The notes: generated by a model not told the origin, from the letters alone. Shown: positions 1 to 5,953, counted from the first letter of the stretch. The stretch: DNA of 6,308 nucleotides from Akkermansiaceae bacterium (GCA_028293225.1 JAQGPE010000114.1:1-6308); one strand, 5' to 3'. Translations and numbers: made by a program.

Positions 1-10
1 ACCCTTGAAC

Positions 11-30
11 GGCCGACTCCGGCCTGTTTT
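11..30 (+). terminator. Possible weak intrinsic terminator at the left edge
   Basis: A perfect 5-bp GC stem (GGCCG at 11-15, CGGCC at 20-24) with a 4-base loop is followed by TGTTTT, so the polarity fits termination of plus-strand transcription entering from the left. In frame 3 a TGA stands at 6-8, just before the hairpin, which could be the end of an upstream plus-strand gene, but nothing of that gene is visible. The short stem and imperfect T tract keep confidence low. On the minus strand the hairpin has no U tract, so it is a poor terminator for the PEP-CTERM gene. I see nothing else in 1-97. Confidence 0.25.
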
Positions 31-97
31 GCGCGATGAAAATAGCCTGTCGGCAGCCGCGGATCCGATGGACTCCGCTGGCTGGATAGCGCCGAAG

Positions 98-904
98 TCA
101 GCGTCGCGAACGGCGGCTGAAGACAGCCAGACCTGCCAGCAATGCCAGGGCGCCGCTGCCCGCTTCCGGAACCTGGGTGATGTCCCCATAGGTCGTGCCG
201 ATGCGGAGCTCGTCCATCGTCGCGTTGGAGTTCTCCAGGCGGATCTCATCAAAGGTTACTGATTCCGTGGCCGTGGCGCTGGAGATCGCCGAGGAGTGAT
301 CCAGCGTCGTCGCCGAGGTGGAAGGATTCAGGTAGAGATAGATTCCCGTCTGGCCAGCGGTGGAGAGATCCAGTTCCAGGACGATGAACTGGGTTCCGGT
401 GGCGATGTTCGCTCCCGATCCCTGGTAGCCGCTGAGTCCGGCGACTCCGCCGAAATACATCGAGTAGTTCGCCGATGGGCCGCCGCCGTTGTAGGTATCG
501 CCAAACGACATCACCTCGTTGCCGGCTCTGAATAAGCCCATGTTCGCGTAGTCGGCGCCGGGCTGGTTCATGAGGAAAGATACGAAGACCGATCCCGTGT
601 CCGGCGTGGTGGTGGTAATGTGCCGGAAGGTCTGGCCGCCGGTATTCGAGGCGGCATTGCCGCCGGTGATGAGACCGGGATAGGTCAGGCCGGGAGCGAC
701 GGTGTCGAAGCCACCCTTGTTCCAGGTTCCGCCCCAGCCGGTGCCGCCGTTCTGGCCATTGAGGCCATCGGTCGCGGGGGTGTAATCGAATGCTTCGGTC
801 ATGATGACTGACGCTTGGGCGCAGCTCATCAATGCGGCAATCAGGGCGCAGTTCGCCATAATCCGCGAGACCTTCCGGTGTGCAGACACGGAGGGATGCT
901 TCAT
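98..904 (-). CDS. Exported PEP-CTERM-like sorting-domain protein, function unknown
   Basis: This is a 268-residue secreted protein whose specific role cannot be told. Residues 1-31 look like a Sec signal peptide: a basic N-region with H9, R10, K11 and R14, a hydrophobic core (about 16-27) and a probable cleavage after A31 (CAQA|SV). The mature part is rich in Gly, Thr, Ser and Asn, and begins with an EAFDY...GLNGQNGGTGWGGTW pattern. It looks like a beta-rich, jellyroll-like domain of the kind common in verrucomicrobial exported proteins, and ends near 230-243 in MDELRIGTTYGDIT. The C-terminus has VPEAGS (245-250), a hydrophobic span (251-262) and SRRSRR, which is the tripartite PEP-CTERM architecture for membrane anchoring and sorting, although the motif is PEA rather than PEP. 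The frame stays open upstream to 1132, but that extension runs through a terminator and lacks coding character, so ATG at 904 is chosen. No strong Shine-Dalgarno is seen; A-rich AACCCAAAAACC precedes the start. Confidence 0.85.
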   Translation of the reverse strand: MKHPSVSAHRKVSRIMANCALIAALMSCAQASVIMTEAFDYTPATDGLNGQNGGTGWGGTWNKGGFDTVAPGLTYPGLITGGNAASNTGGQTFRHITTTTPDTGSVFVSFLMNQPGADYANMGLFRAGNEVMSFGDTYNGGGPSANYSMYFGGVAGLSGYQGSGANIATGTQFIVLELDLSTAGQTGIYLYLNPSTSATTLDHSSAISSATATESVTFDEIRLENSNATMDELRIGTTYGDITQVPEAGSGALALLAGLAVFSRRSRR

Positions 905-936
905 GGTTTCAGGTTTTTGGGTTAAGACGGGCCTGG

Positions 937-942
937 ATAATA
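937..942 (-). promoter_or_regulatory. Candidate -10 element for the PEP-CTERM gene
   Basis: On the minus strand, TATTAT (one or two mismatches from TATAAT) lies about 32 bases upstream of the ATG at 904, in the AT-richest part of the leader. About 17 bases further upstream there is only a poor -35 match (TGCAAG at 965-960). This is a weak guess from sequence alone. The rest of the roughly 190-bp leader (905-1096) holds no gene or RNA structure I can name. Confidence 0.2.
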
Positions 943-1096
943 GGGGTTGACCCGTAGGCCTTGCATCTAAACAGGTTCCATCGGTGAAGATCCATGGACC
1001 ATCGGATGGAAAAGATGGACATTTCGAGGATCGGAAAACGGCTGCAGCCCTTGTGGGGCCGTCTAGGAACCGATCATTGGAGAATTTCCTGCGCTC

Positions 1097-1138
1097 AAAA
1101 AAAACCCGCTGGAGAAGCCGCGGCTTCTTCAACGGGGG
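1097..1138 (-). terminator. Rho-independent terminator of the minus-strand operon
   Basis: Read on the minus strand, a long GC-rich hairpin is followed directly by eight U residues (plus-strand A run 1097-1104). The arms run from 1105-1120 and 1121-1138. They pair through about 14-16 positions, with one C-A mismatch, one G-U wobble and a tight CG-rich loop. It lies about 40 bases downstream of the methyltransferase stop codon, so it ends the operon and insulates the PEP-CTERM gene. The plus-strand side has no T run (TTATAGTAG), so it should act only on minus-strand transcripts. Confidence 0.85.
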
Positions 1139-1176
1139 TTATAGTAGTTCGGTCGTGGCGCCGCGGTGATCGCGGC

Positions 1177-1959
1177 TTAGCCGGATTTGCGCCGCCAGAC
1201 GCTGACCTGCGAGCGGGTCCACTGATATTTGCGGGCGGTCTCGCGGATCAGGAAGGGCTCATCGCCCTGACGGAGCAGCTCGAAGGACGGCTCCAGATTC
1301 AGCTTCAGCCACTCCAGCGTGCCGCCGGGCGGCCAGTTGTCGGGAGGCGTGTATTCCTCCAGCCAGGTGCAGGGCGTCGCCAGCACCAGCTCGCCGCCGG
1401 GCTTCACCAGTTCCGGCAGCCGCTGCAGCAGCTTTAAAGGCTCGCTGAGACGACAGAGCAGGTTGGCGGCATGGACGCGGTCGAAGGCGCCCAGGTCGCT
1501 GCGGAGATTCATGGCATCCCCGGCTTCAAAGCTCACCTGTTTGCCCTCCAGGCCGGGCGGCAGGTTCGCGGTCATCTGGGTGCGCAGGTGGCCCTCATCC
1601 TGGCGGATGTAACGGACCGGTCCGGCTCCAATCCCCTGGGCCGCACGGACGAAGTTCTGGGAGAAATCAATCCCCAGCACCTGCTGTGAAGTCAGGCCGA
1701 GTTCGTAGCTGGAGCGGCCCACCGCGCAGCCCAGGTCGAGCGCGCGGACGACCGGTCCAGCGGTGAAATGACCGACCGTGCGGACGGCGAAATCGACCGC
1801 CGCCCCCATGCCCTGGGGCGAGTTCGGCGGCAGCACTTCCGCGGCCGTCCCGTAGTGGAATAGCAGGTATTCCGCCAAGAGACGGTCCGTTTCGTAAGGA
1901 TTCACGAGCAATGGAAAAGACGGGGGCTCGTGCGGGTCAGCGGCCGGCGGCCAGGGCAT
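1177..1959 (-). CDS. Stand-alone OvoA-type 4-mercaptohistidine N1-methyltransferase (putative)
   Basis: This 260-residue cytosolic SAM-dependent class I methyltransferase resembles the C-terminal domain of OvoA, which is thought to N-methylate the imidazole of 4-mercaptohistidine to give ovothiol A. The family start block NPYETDRLLAEYLLFHYG is at 20-37. SAM motif I is ALDLGCAVGRSS (73-84), and the acidic residue that would bind the SAM ribose is D98 in GIDFS. GDAMNL follows at 147-152, AANLLCRL at 164-171 and PGGELVL at 187-193. The family-typical TWLEEYTP (198-205) and PFLIRETARKYQ (235-246) are also present. The N-terminal DinB-like/sulfatase-modifying-type iron domain of full OvoA is absent and is not encoded in this window. 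ATG at 1959 overlaps the upstream peptidase gene by 23 bases, suggesting translational coupling; GTG at 1905, just before the conserved block, is an alternative. Neither has a clear ribosome-binding site. The family call is confident; the exact substrate is inferred. Confidence 0.83.
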   Translation of the reverse strand: MPWPPAADPHEPPSFPLLVNPYETDRLLAEYLLFHYGTAAEVLPPNSPQGMGAAVDFAVRTVGHFTAGPVVRALDLGCAVGRSSYELGLTSQQVLGIDFSQNFVRAAQGIGAGPVRYIRQDEGHLRTQMTANLPPGLEGKQVSFEAGDAMNLRSDLGAFDRVHAANLLCRLSEPLKLLQRLPELVKPGGELVLATPCTWLEEYTPPDNWPPGGTLEWLKLNLEPSFELLRQGDEPFLIRETARKYQWTRSQVSVWRRKSG

Positions 1960-3142
1960 CCATCAGGTAGCGGGCCGGGCGGAAGTTCTCGATGAGGACT
2001 TCGCGCTGGGCGCCGCGGTGCATGCGGACCTGTTTGATGTTGAAGTTCGGCGTCTTGTGCGGCGCGAACAGAATGTCGTCGTGGGTCGAGTTCTCGTGCT
2101 TCTTGAACATTTCCGGCACGATGTCGCCGCCGAGATGGTCATCACGGCCGGTGGCCAGGTGGCAGGTGCCGAGCACCTTTTCGTCCTGGATGTCGGCGCC
2201 GGAAACGGGCAGCACCTGGGTGCCGAAGCCGAGCTCGCCGAGCGTGCCGGTCATCGGGTCGTCCTGCAGACGGGCGTTGTGCGCGTCGATCGTGGCCTGA
2301 TTGCCCTGGATCAGCTCGGACTTGATGATGTTGCGGTTTTCCACCGTCAGCACGCCCAGGGTGCCGTCCTCGTACTTCAGCGGGAAATGGCCGCGCGCGT
2401 CTTTCGGCACGAAGTAGACTTCGCCGGCCGGCAGGTTGGCGATGTCCGGAGTCTTGCCCTGGCACAGGCCGTGGGACTTCTGGGCTTCCTGGCCGCCGAG
2501 ACCGAGCCAGGCGGTGAGGATCCGGCCATCTTCGAGCGCGAAGTCGATCTCGATGTCATCGGCCTTGGTCAGCGCCAGGCGGAGCTTTTCGGCGTCTTCG
2601 GAGACCTCGTGGTAGTCGACGGCCAGACCGGACGAAAGGATCACGTCATTCAGGCCGTGCAGCGTCGCGCCGCGGAAGCCGTACTCCTTGCACTTCGCGG
2701 TCAGTGGCGCGGTGGCGGAGAAGGTGGAGATGCAGAGGATCAGGTCGTAGGCCGGATAAATGTCCTTATCGAGCGACAGGAGCTTGCCATTGGTGTCCCA
2801 GACTTCGTCTTCCAGATCCAGGTTGGAGCCGTGGGTGATCTTGTAGGCGAACATCTCGCCGCCGGTCAGGCCGAGTTCGGCGAGCGCGCCGTTCTGCAGG
2901 CCGAGGTAGAAGGCTTCGTGGGCCTTCTTCTGCACTGGAAAGCCCGGCTGGTTGAGGAAGGCGAAGTCCTTGATCAGACCGGCAGGTTCTTCAAAGTCAG
3001 TGAGGATACAGACTCGACAGCCTTGAGTGGGCTGGAAGACCGTGCCGAGCAGGCGGACCAGATCGAAAGGCGGAAATTCCCGCTTTTCAGGGTGGAGGAG
3101 GATTTCCTCGGAGAGGTAGGCGGGGAGACTGGCAATGGACAT
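1937..3142 (-). CDS. M29-family (aminopeptidase T-like) metallopeptidase
   Basis: This 401-residue protein resembles leucyl aminopeptidase T/AmpS-type enzymes (family M29), which use two metal ions to remove N-terminal residues from peptides. All five expected ligands can be placed in order: E241 (LPAGEVYFVP), E303 (LGELGFG), H328 (LGTCHLATG), then H354 and D356 (STHDDILF). The spacing is close to, but slightly tighter than, that of classical M29 enzymes. Length also fits (about 400-415). E241 lies within the family-typical NLPAGEVYF context. The N-terminal half (DLVRLL...CRVCILTDFEEP) is divergent. ATG at 3142 is chosen, with a weak GGA about 9 bases upstream. An in-frame TTG at 3178 would add 12 residues and create a hydrophobic N-terminus, but lacks a ribosome-binding site. 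The gene lies 72 bases after the bifunctional-nuclease gene and overlaps the methyltransferase. No signal peptide is seen with the ATG start, so it is probably cytosolic. Substrate unknown. Confidence 0.75.
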   Translation of the reverse strand: MSIASLPAYLSEEILLHPEKREFPPFDLVRLLGTVFQPTQGCRVCILTDFEEPAGLIKDFAFLNQPGFPVQKKAHEAFYLGLQNGALAELGLTGGEMFAYKITHGSNLDLEDEVWDTNGKLLSLDKDIYPAYDLILCISTFSATAPLTAKCKEYGFRGATLHGLNDVILSSGLAVDYHEVSEDAEKLRLALTKADDIEIDFALEDGRILTAWLGLGGQEAQKSHGLCQGKTPDIANLPAGEVYFVPKDARGHFPLKYEDGTLGVLTVENRNIIKSELIQGNQATIDAHNARLQDDPMTGTLGELGFGTQVLPVSGADIQDEKVLGTCHLATGRDDHLGGDIVPEMFKKHENSTHDDILFAPHKTPNFNIKQVRMHRGAQREVLIENFRPARYLMDALAAGR

Positions 3143-3214
3143 GACGATCCAAACTAGGAGCGAAGTTTCGGGGCGCAAGTGGAGTTTTGCACCAGACGGT
3201 TCAATTTTGCGACA

Positions 3215-3673
3215 TCATGCCTGGCCGAGATCCATCCCCTTGTCGCGCATGTCCTGCAGGACCCCCGACATGTCGTCCAGCCGCTGCCACAAGTCCTTGA
3301 CCACGAAAACCGGAGCGCGGGCCCGCACCGCCAGGGCAATGCAGTCGCTGGGGCGGGCGTCGATTTCCACGATCTTCCTCTCCATGATCTCGTTCTCCGC
3401 CTCCATGATCAGGCGGGCGAAGTAGATTTCGTTCTCCACGGAGACGATCACCGCGCGGCTGATCCGGGCGCCAAAGGCCTCCATCGACAGCAGGAAAAGG
3501 TCGTGCGTCAGCGGCCGGGGAGGGGCCTCGCCCGCCAGCGCGGCATTGATCGACGCCCCGATGGCCAGATCGATGTAGAAAACGATCGCCTTGTGCCCAT
3601 CGCCGAGGAAAACGGCGCATCCGGCAGGGGTCGGCAGCAGGGCGATGGGTTCGACTTGGACAAGATCGGGCAC
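3215..3673 (-). CDS. Bifunctional nuclease (BFN/DUF151) domain protein
   Basis: This 152-residue protein spans a single BFN (DUF151) domain. Homologues include Thermotoga TM0160 and a plant protein described as having combined DNase and RNase activity; the role in bacteria is poorly known. The order of conserved blocks is: an N-terminal strand LVQVEPIALLP (4-14), CAVFLGD (19-25), the RPLTHDLF block (about 53-60), YFARLIMEAENEI, and the hallmark EIDARPSDCIALAV (about 103-116, with D105, R107, P108, S109 and D110). A helical tail ends in DMSGVLQDMRDKGMD. The frame is open to 3940, but that extension runs antisense into the phosphatase gene and is arginine/serine-rich shadow. GTG at 3673 puts the start four to five residues before the first strand, as in relatives; GTG at 3733 is an alternative. 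There is no clear Shine-Dalgarno for either. It is first in the inferred minus-strand operon. Confidence 0.85.
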   Translation of the reverse strand: MPDLVQVEPIALLPTPAGCAVFLGDGHKAIVFYIDLAIGASINAALAGEAPPRPLTHDLFLLSMEAFGARISRAVIVSVENEIYFARLIMEAENEIMERKIVEIDARPSDCIALAVRARAPVFVVKDLWQRLDDMSGVLQDMRDKGMDLGQA

Positions 3674-3782
3674 ATGGATCTTTTCGGTGCGGATCGTTCC
3701 GATTCCAAGGGGAAAGCGTGACGCACCTGCCACTCGCGTGATGGGATTCCGTGAACAACCTTTCCGCCTTCCCGCGTTTTTA
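3674..3782. promoter_or_regulatory. Divergent intergenic region, promoters inferred from position
   Basis: This 109-bp gap separates the minus-strand bfn-peptidase-methyltransferase operon from the plus-strand phosphatase gene, so promoters for both directions must lie in it or in the gene ends. I find no convincing -35/-10 pair on either strand. It contains a GCGTGA direct repeat (3716-3721 and 3736-3741, 20 bp apart) and a TTCC-N4-GGAA dyad at 3703-3714, either of which could be a regulator site or chance. An AT-rich GTTTTTAATG stretch abuts the phosphatase start. Confidence 0.4.
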
Positions 3783-4787
3783 ATGCACATGGACTCTCTC
3801 CCCATCACCCGCCGCCGCCTCATCCAGACGCTTTTCTGCTCCAGCATGGCCATGGGGCTGAACCTGGGGAAAGGCCTCGCCGCGGAGACCACCACCTCCG
3901 GCGGGACCCTGGATCTGCTGTTGCTCGGCGATTTCGGCACCGGCAGCGACCACCAGAAAAAGGTCGGCGGCCAGATGGTCAGCTACGTCGGCGGCCTGGG
4001 GAAAAAGCCGGAGGGCATGCTGCTGCTGGGCGATAATTTCTACGGGCCGATGCCCGGCGGCGTGGAGTGCAACCGCTGGCAGCGCGATTTCTCCGACGTC
4101 TACCCTGCCGCGGATCTGCCCGGCCCGTGCTACGCGATCCTGGGCAACCACGACTACCACGACCACCCCGGCAACGTCGTGGAGCTGGCCTATCCCGCCC
4201 ACCGGGAAGGCAAGAGCCGCTGGACCATGCCCGCCAACTACTACCGGCTGGATCTTCCGAAGGACAATCCCCAGGCCACCCTGCTGATGCTCGACACCAA
4301 CTGGGAGCGGATCAACCGCCGCATTCACGGCGAGGGCCCGTGCTGGATGGAAAAAGCGGACGAGGACAAGCAGATGGCCTGGCTGAAGGAGCAGCTGGCC
4401 TCGAAGCGGGCGAAGTTCACTATCGTGGCCGGCCACCACCCGGTCTACTCGGATTCCGCCCACGGCGACACCCCGGAGCTGGTGGCGGAACTCGGACCGC
4501 TGCTGGAGCAACACGGCGTGCACCTCTATGTCTGCGGCCACGACCACGACCTGCAGCACATGGAAATGGCGGGCCTGCGCACTTCCTTTGTCCTCTCCGG
4601 CGGCGGTGGCCAGAGCCTCAGCGACAGCCACGAGCCGCGCCCAGGCTCGGTCACTTTCAAGGTCCACGGCTTTTCCCACCTCTCGGTCGATGGCGACGCG
4701 ATCACCGTGAAGCACATCGACTCCAACGGAGGCATCGTCCACGCCTTCGTGAAAAAGGCCGACTACTCCTGGAAGCTGCTGGCGTGA
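3783..4787 (+). CDS. Tat-exported purple-acid-phosphatase-like (TRAP/ACP5-type) metallophosphoesterase
   Basis: This 334-residue calcineurin-like phosphoesterase probably hydrolyses phosphate monoesters outside the cytoplasmic membrane. The N-terminus carries a twin-arginine motif TRRRLIQ (9-15), a hydrophobic stretch (about 16-28) and a probable cleavage near GLAA|E (after 34). All seven metal ligands of tartrate-resistant purple acid phosphatases can be placed: D50 (GDFGTG), D84 and Y87 (GDNFY), N122 (GNHDY), H218 (GHHPVYS), and H253 and H255 (GHDHDLQH). The tyrosine is the residue that gives the Fe(III)-charge-transfer purple colour, which points to this subtype rather than a generic phosphoesterase. 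A SGGGG block follows at 272-276. ATG at 3783 is chosen because it just precedes the Tat signal; ATG at 3789 is equally possible, and neither has a Shine-Dalgarno. The longer open frame from 3591 runs antisense to the bfn gene. It probably shares a transcript with dinB, 48 bases downstream. Substrate unknown. Confidence 0.88.
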   Translation: MHMDSLPITRRRLIQTLFCSSMAMGLNLGKGLAAETTTSGGTLDLLLLGDFGTGSDHQKKVGGQMVSYVGGLGKKPEGMLLLGDNFYGPMPGGVECNRWQRDFSDVYPAADLPGPCYAILGNHDYHDHPGNVVELAYPAHREGKSRWTMPANYYRLDLPKDNPQATLLMLDTNWERINRRIHGEGPCWMEKADEDKQMAWLKEQLASKRAKFTIVAGHHPVYSDSAHGDTPELVAELGPLLEQHGVHLYVCGHDHDLQHMEMAGLRTSFVLSGGGGQSLSDSHEPRPGSVTFKVHGFSHLSVDGDAITVKHIDSNGGIVHAFVKKADYSWKLLA

Positions 4788-4798
4788 GGTGGAGCTTG

Positions 4799-4809
4799 TT
4801 CGTGCCGAA
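4799..4809. promoter_or_regulatory. Short perfect inverted repeat upstream of dinB
   Basis: TTCG-TGC-CGAA is an exact dyad with 4-bp arms and a 3-base spacer, lying 26 bases before the dinB ATG in the gap after the phosphatase gene. DinB genes are often under LexA control, so an operator here would make sense, but this sequence is shorter than the known LexA boxes I can recall and may be chance. Confidence 0.15.
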
Positions 4810-4835
4810 AGCCATGGCATCGTCCGTGGCCCGGC

Positions 4836-5873
4836 ATGCGCAAGATCGTCCACATCGACATGGATTGCTTCTACGCAGCCATTGAGGAGCGGGAAAACCC
4901 CGCCCTCCGCGGCTTGCCGGTGGGCGTCGCTGGCAGCACCCGCCGCGGCGTGCTGACCACGGCGAACTACGAGGCGCGCAAATTCGGCTGCCGTTCGGCG
5001 ATGCCGGTTTTCAAGGCCCTGGAGCTGTGCCCGAAGCTGATCCTGGTGCCGGTCCAGTTCGACCTCTACCGCGGGGTTAGCGCCCAGATCCGGGCGATTT
5101 TCGGCCGCTTCACCGATAAGATCGAGCCGCTGTCATTGGACGAAGCCTATCTGGATGTCTCCGCCCTGCAGAGCGCCGGCAGCGCCGTCGCCCGCGAGGT
5201 CCGCTCCCAGATTCGGGAGGAAACCGGTCTGACCGCTTCGGCGGGCATCGGACCGAACAAGTTGATCGCAAAGATCGCCAGCGACTGGAACAAGCCGGAC
5301 GGCCAGCACGAAGTTCTGCCGGAAGACATCGCGGCCTTCATGCAGGACCTGCCGGTCGGCCGCATCTGGGGCGTCGGCGGCAAAATGAAGGCGAAGCTGG
5401 AGGGGCTGGGCATCCGCACCTGCGGCGAACTCCAGCAGTTCGACAAGATCGAGATGGCCCGCCGTTTCGGCAAATGGGGCCTGGAGCTCTGGGAGCTGTG
5501 CCGGGGCATCGATGACCGCACCGTCGAGAACGACCGCATCCGCAAGTCGATCAGCTCCGAGAATACCTTCACCGAAAACCTGACCAGCGTGGAGGACCTG
5601 CGCCCGCCGATGCACACCATGCTGCAGGAACTCGCCAGCGACGTCTCCGGCCGCCACTCCGACCGCGAGATCCGCTCACTGGTGGTGAAGCTGAAGTTCG
5701 CCGACTTCACCCAGACCACTGCGGAAAAGGCCCATCCGCTGATGGACGACAGCATCTACGAAGACCTGCTGGCGGAAGCCTGGCAGCGCGGCGAGGGCAA
5801 GGCGGTGCGTCTGCTCGGCGTCGGCGTCCGTTTCCGCGACCCGGAGGAAAAGCTTCAGCCGGAGTTGTTTTGA
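4836..5873 (+). CDS. dinB: DNA polymerase IV (Y-family translesion polymerase)
   Basis: This 345-residue, full-length DinB (E. coli DinB is 351) copies past damaged template bases with low fidelity and no proofreading. The start MRKIVHIDMDCFYAAIE aligns residue for residue with E. coli DinB. Catalytic acids are D8 and, in PLSLDEAYLDV, D102 and E103. The steric-gate position 13 is Tyr where E. coli has Phe, a common alternative that still excludes ribonucleotides. RRGVLTTANYEARKFG (37-52) is the finger/nucleotide-binding block. TASAGIGPNKLIAKIASDWNKP follows in the palm, and a helix-hairpin-helix-like thumb (LPVGRIWGVGGKMKAKL) spans about 171-187. The little-finger domain ends in QPELF, a C-terminal sliding-clamp-binding pentapeptide. 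All motifs are intact, so the enzyme should be active. ATG at 4836 is fixed by the N-terminal alignment; no strong Shine-Dalgarno is visible. It is probably cotranscribed with the phosphatase gene and followed by a terminator. Confidence 0.97.
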   Translation: MRKIVHIDMDCFYAAIEERENPALRGLPVGVAGSTRRGVLTTANYEARKFGCRSAMPVFKALELCPKLILVPVQFDLYRGVSAQIRAIFGRFTDKIEPLSLDEAYLDVSALQSAGSAVAREVRSQIREETGLTASAGIGPNKLIAKIASDWNKPDGQHEVLPEDIAAFMQDLPVGRIWGVGGKMKAKLEGLGIRTCGELQQFDKIEMARRFGKWGLELWELCRGIDDRTVENDRIRKSISSENTFTENLTSVEDLRPPMHTMLQELASDVSGRHSDREIRSLVVKLKFADFTQTTAEKAHPLMDDSIYEDLLAEAWQRGEGKAVRLLGVGVRFRDPEEKLQPELF

Positions 5874-5888
5874 GAGACCGGTGCGTCG

Positions 5889-5915
5889 GCCGGGAAAATT
5901 TTCCGGCAGGTTTTT
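5889..5915 (+). terminator. Probable intrinsic terminator after dinB
   Basis: GCCGG (5889-5893) pairs with CCGGC (5903-5907), and inner AAAA/TTTT bases can extend the stem past one bulged G. Three bases later comes TTTTTG. It begins 16 bases after the dinB stop codon. The short spacer AGG between stem and T run is not ideal, so it may be inefficient. It separates dinB from the sigma factor gene. Confidence 0.55.
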
Positions 5916-5953
5916 GTCTCATTCTTCGCAGGAGCGCCGACTACCTTCTGAAG

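Noticed and set aside
5..262. 85-codon plus-strand frame at the left edge
   Set aside because: Most of it is antisense to the PEP-CTERM gene's C-terminal coding region, and its composition shows no domain or start signal.
905..1132. N-terminal extension of the PEP-CTERM gene to ATG at 1132
   Set aside because: It would put a signal peptide 90 residues into the protein and would translate across the operon terminator hairpin.
2018..3157. A 379-codon open frame on the plus strand, antisense to the peptidase gene
   Set aside because: It lies exactly opposite a gene with conserved metal-binding motifs, has composition dominated by Val, Ala, Gly, Glu and Gln typical of GC-rich antisense shadow, and shows no family motif.
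3591..3782. N-terminal extension of the phosphatase to ATG at 3591
   Set aside because: It would overlap the BFN gene and bury the twin-arginine signal 64 residues inside the protein.
3674..3940. N-terminal extension of the BFN protein to ATG at 3940
   Set aside because: The added 89 residues are Arg/Ser/Pro-rich antisense to the start of the phosphatase gene, and the BFN domain is complete without them.
3780..4853. A 357-codon open frame on the minus strand, antisense to the phosphatase
   Set aside because: It is a shadow of a gene with a complete catalytic motif set; its product is repetitive Val/Ala/His/Gln-rich and resembles nothing.
5133..5755. Two minus-strand frames (174 and 202 codons) inside dinB
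   Set aside because: They are antisense shadows of an intact, fully recognisable polymerase gene.
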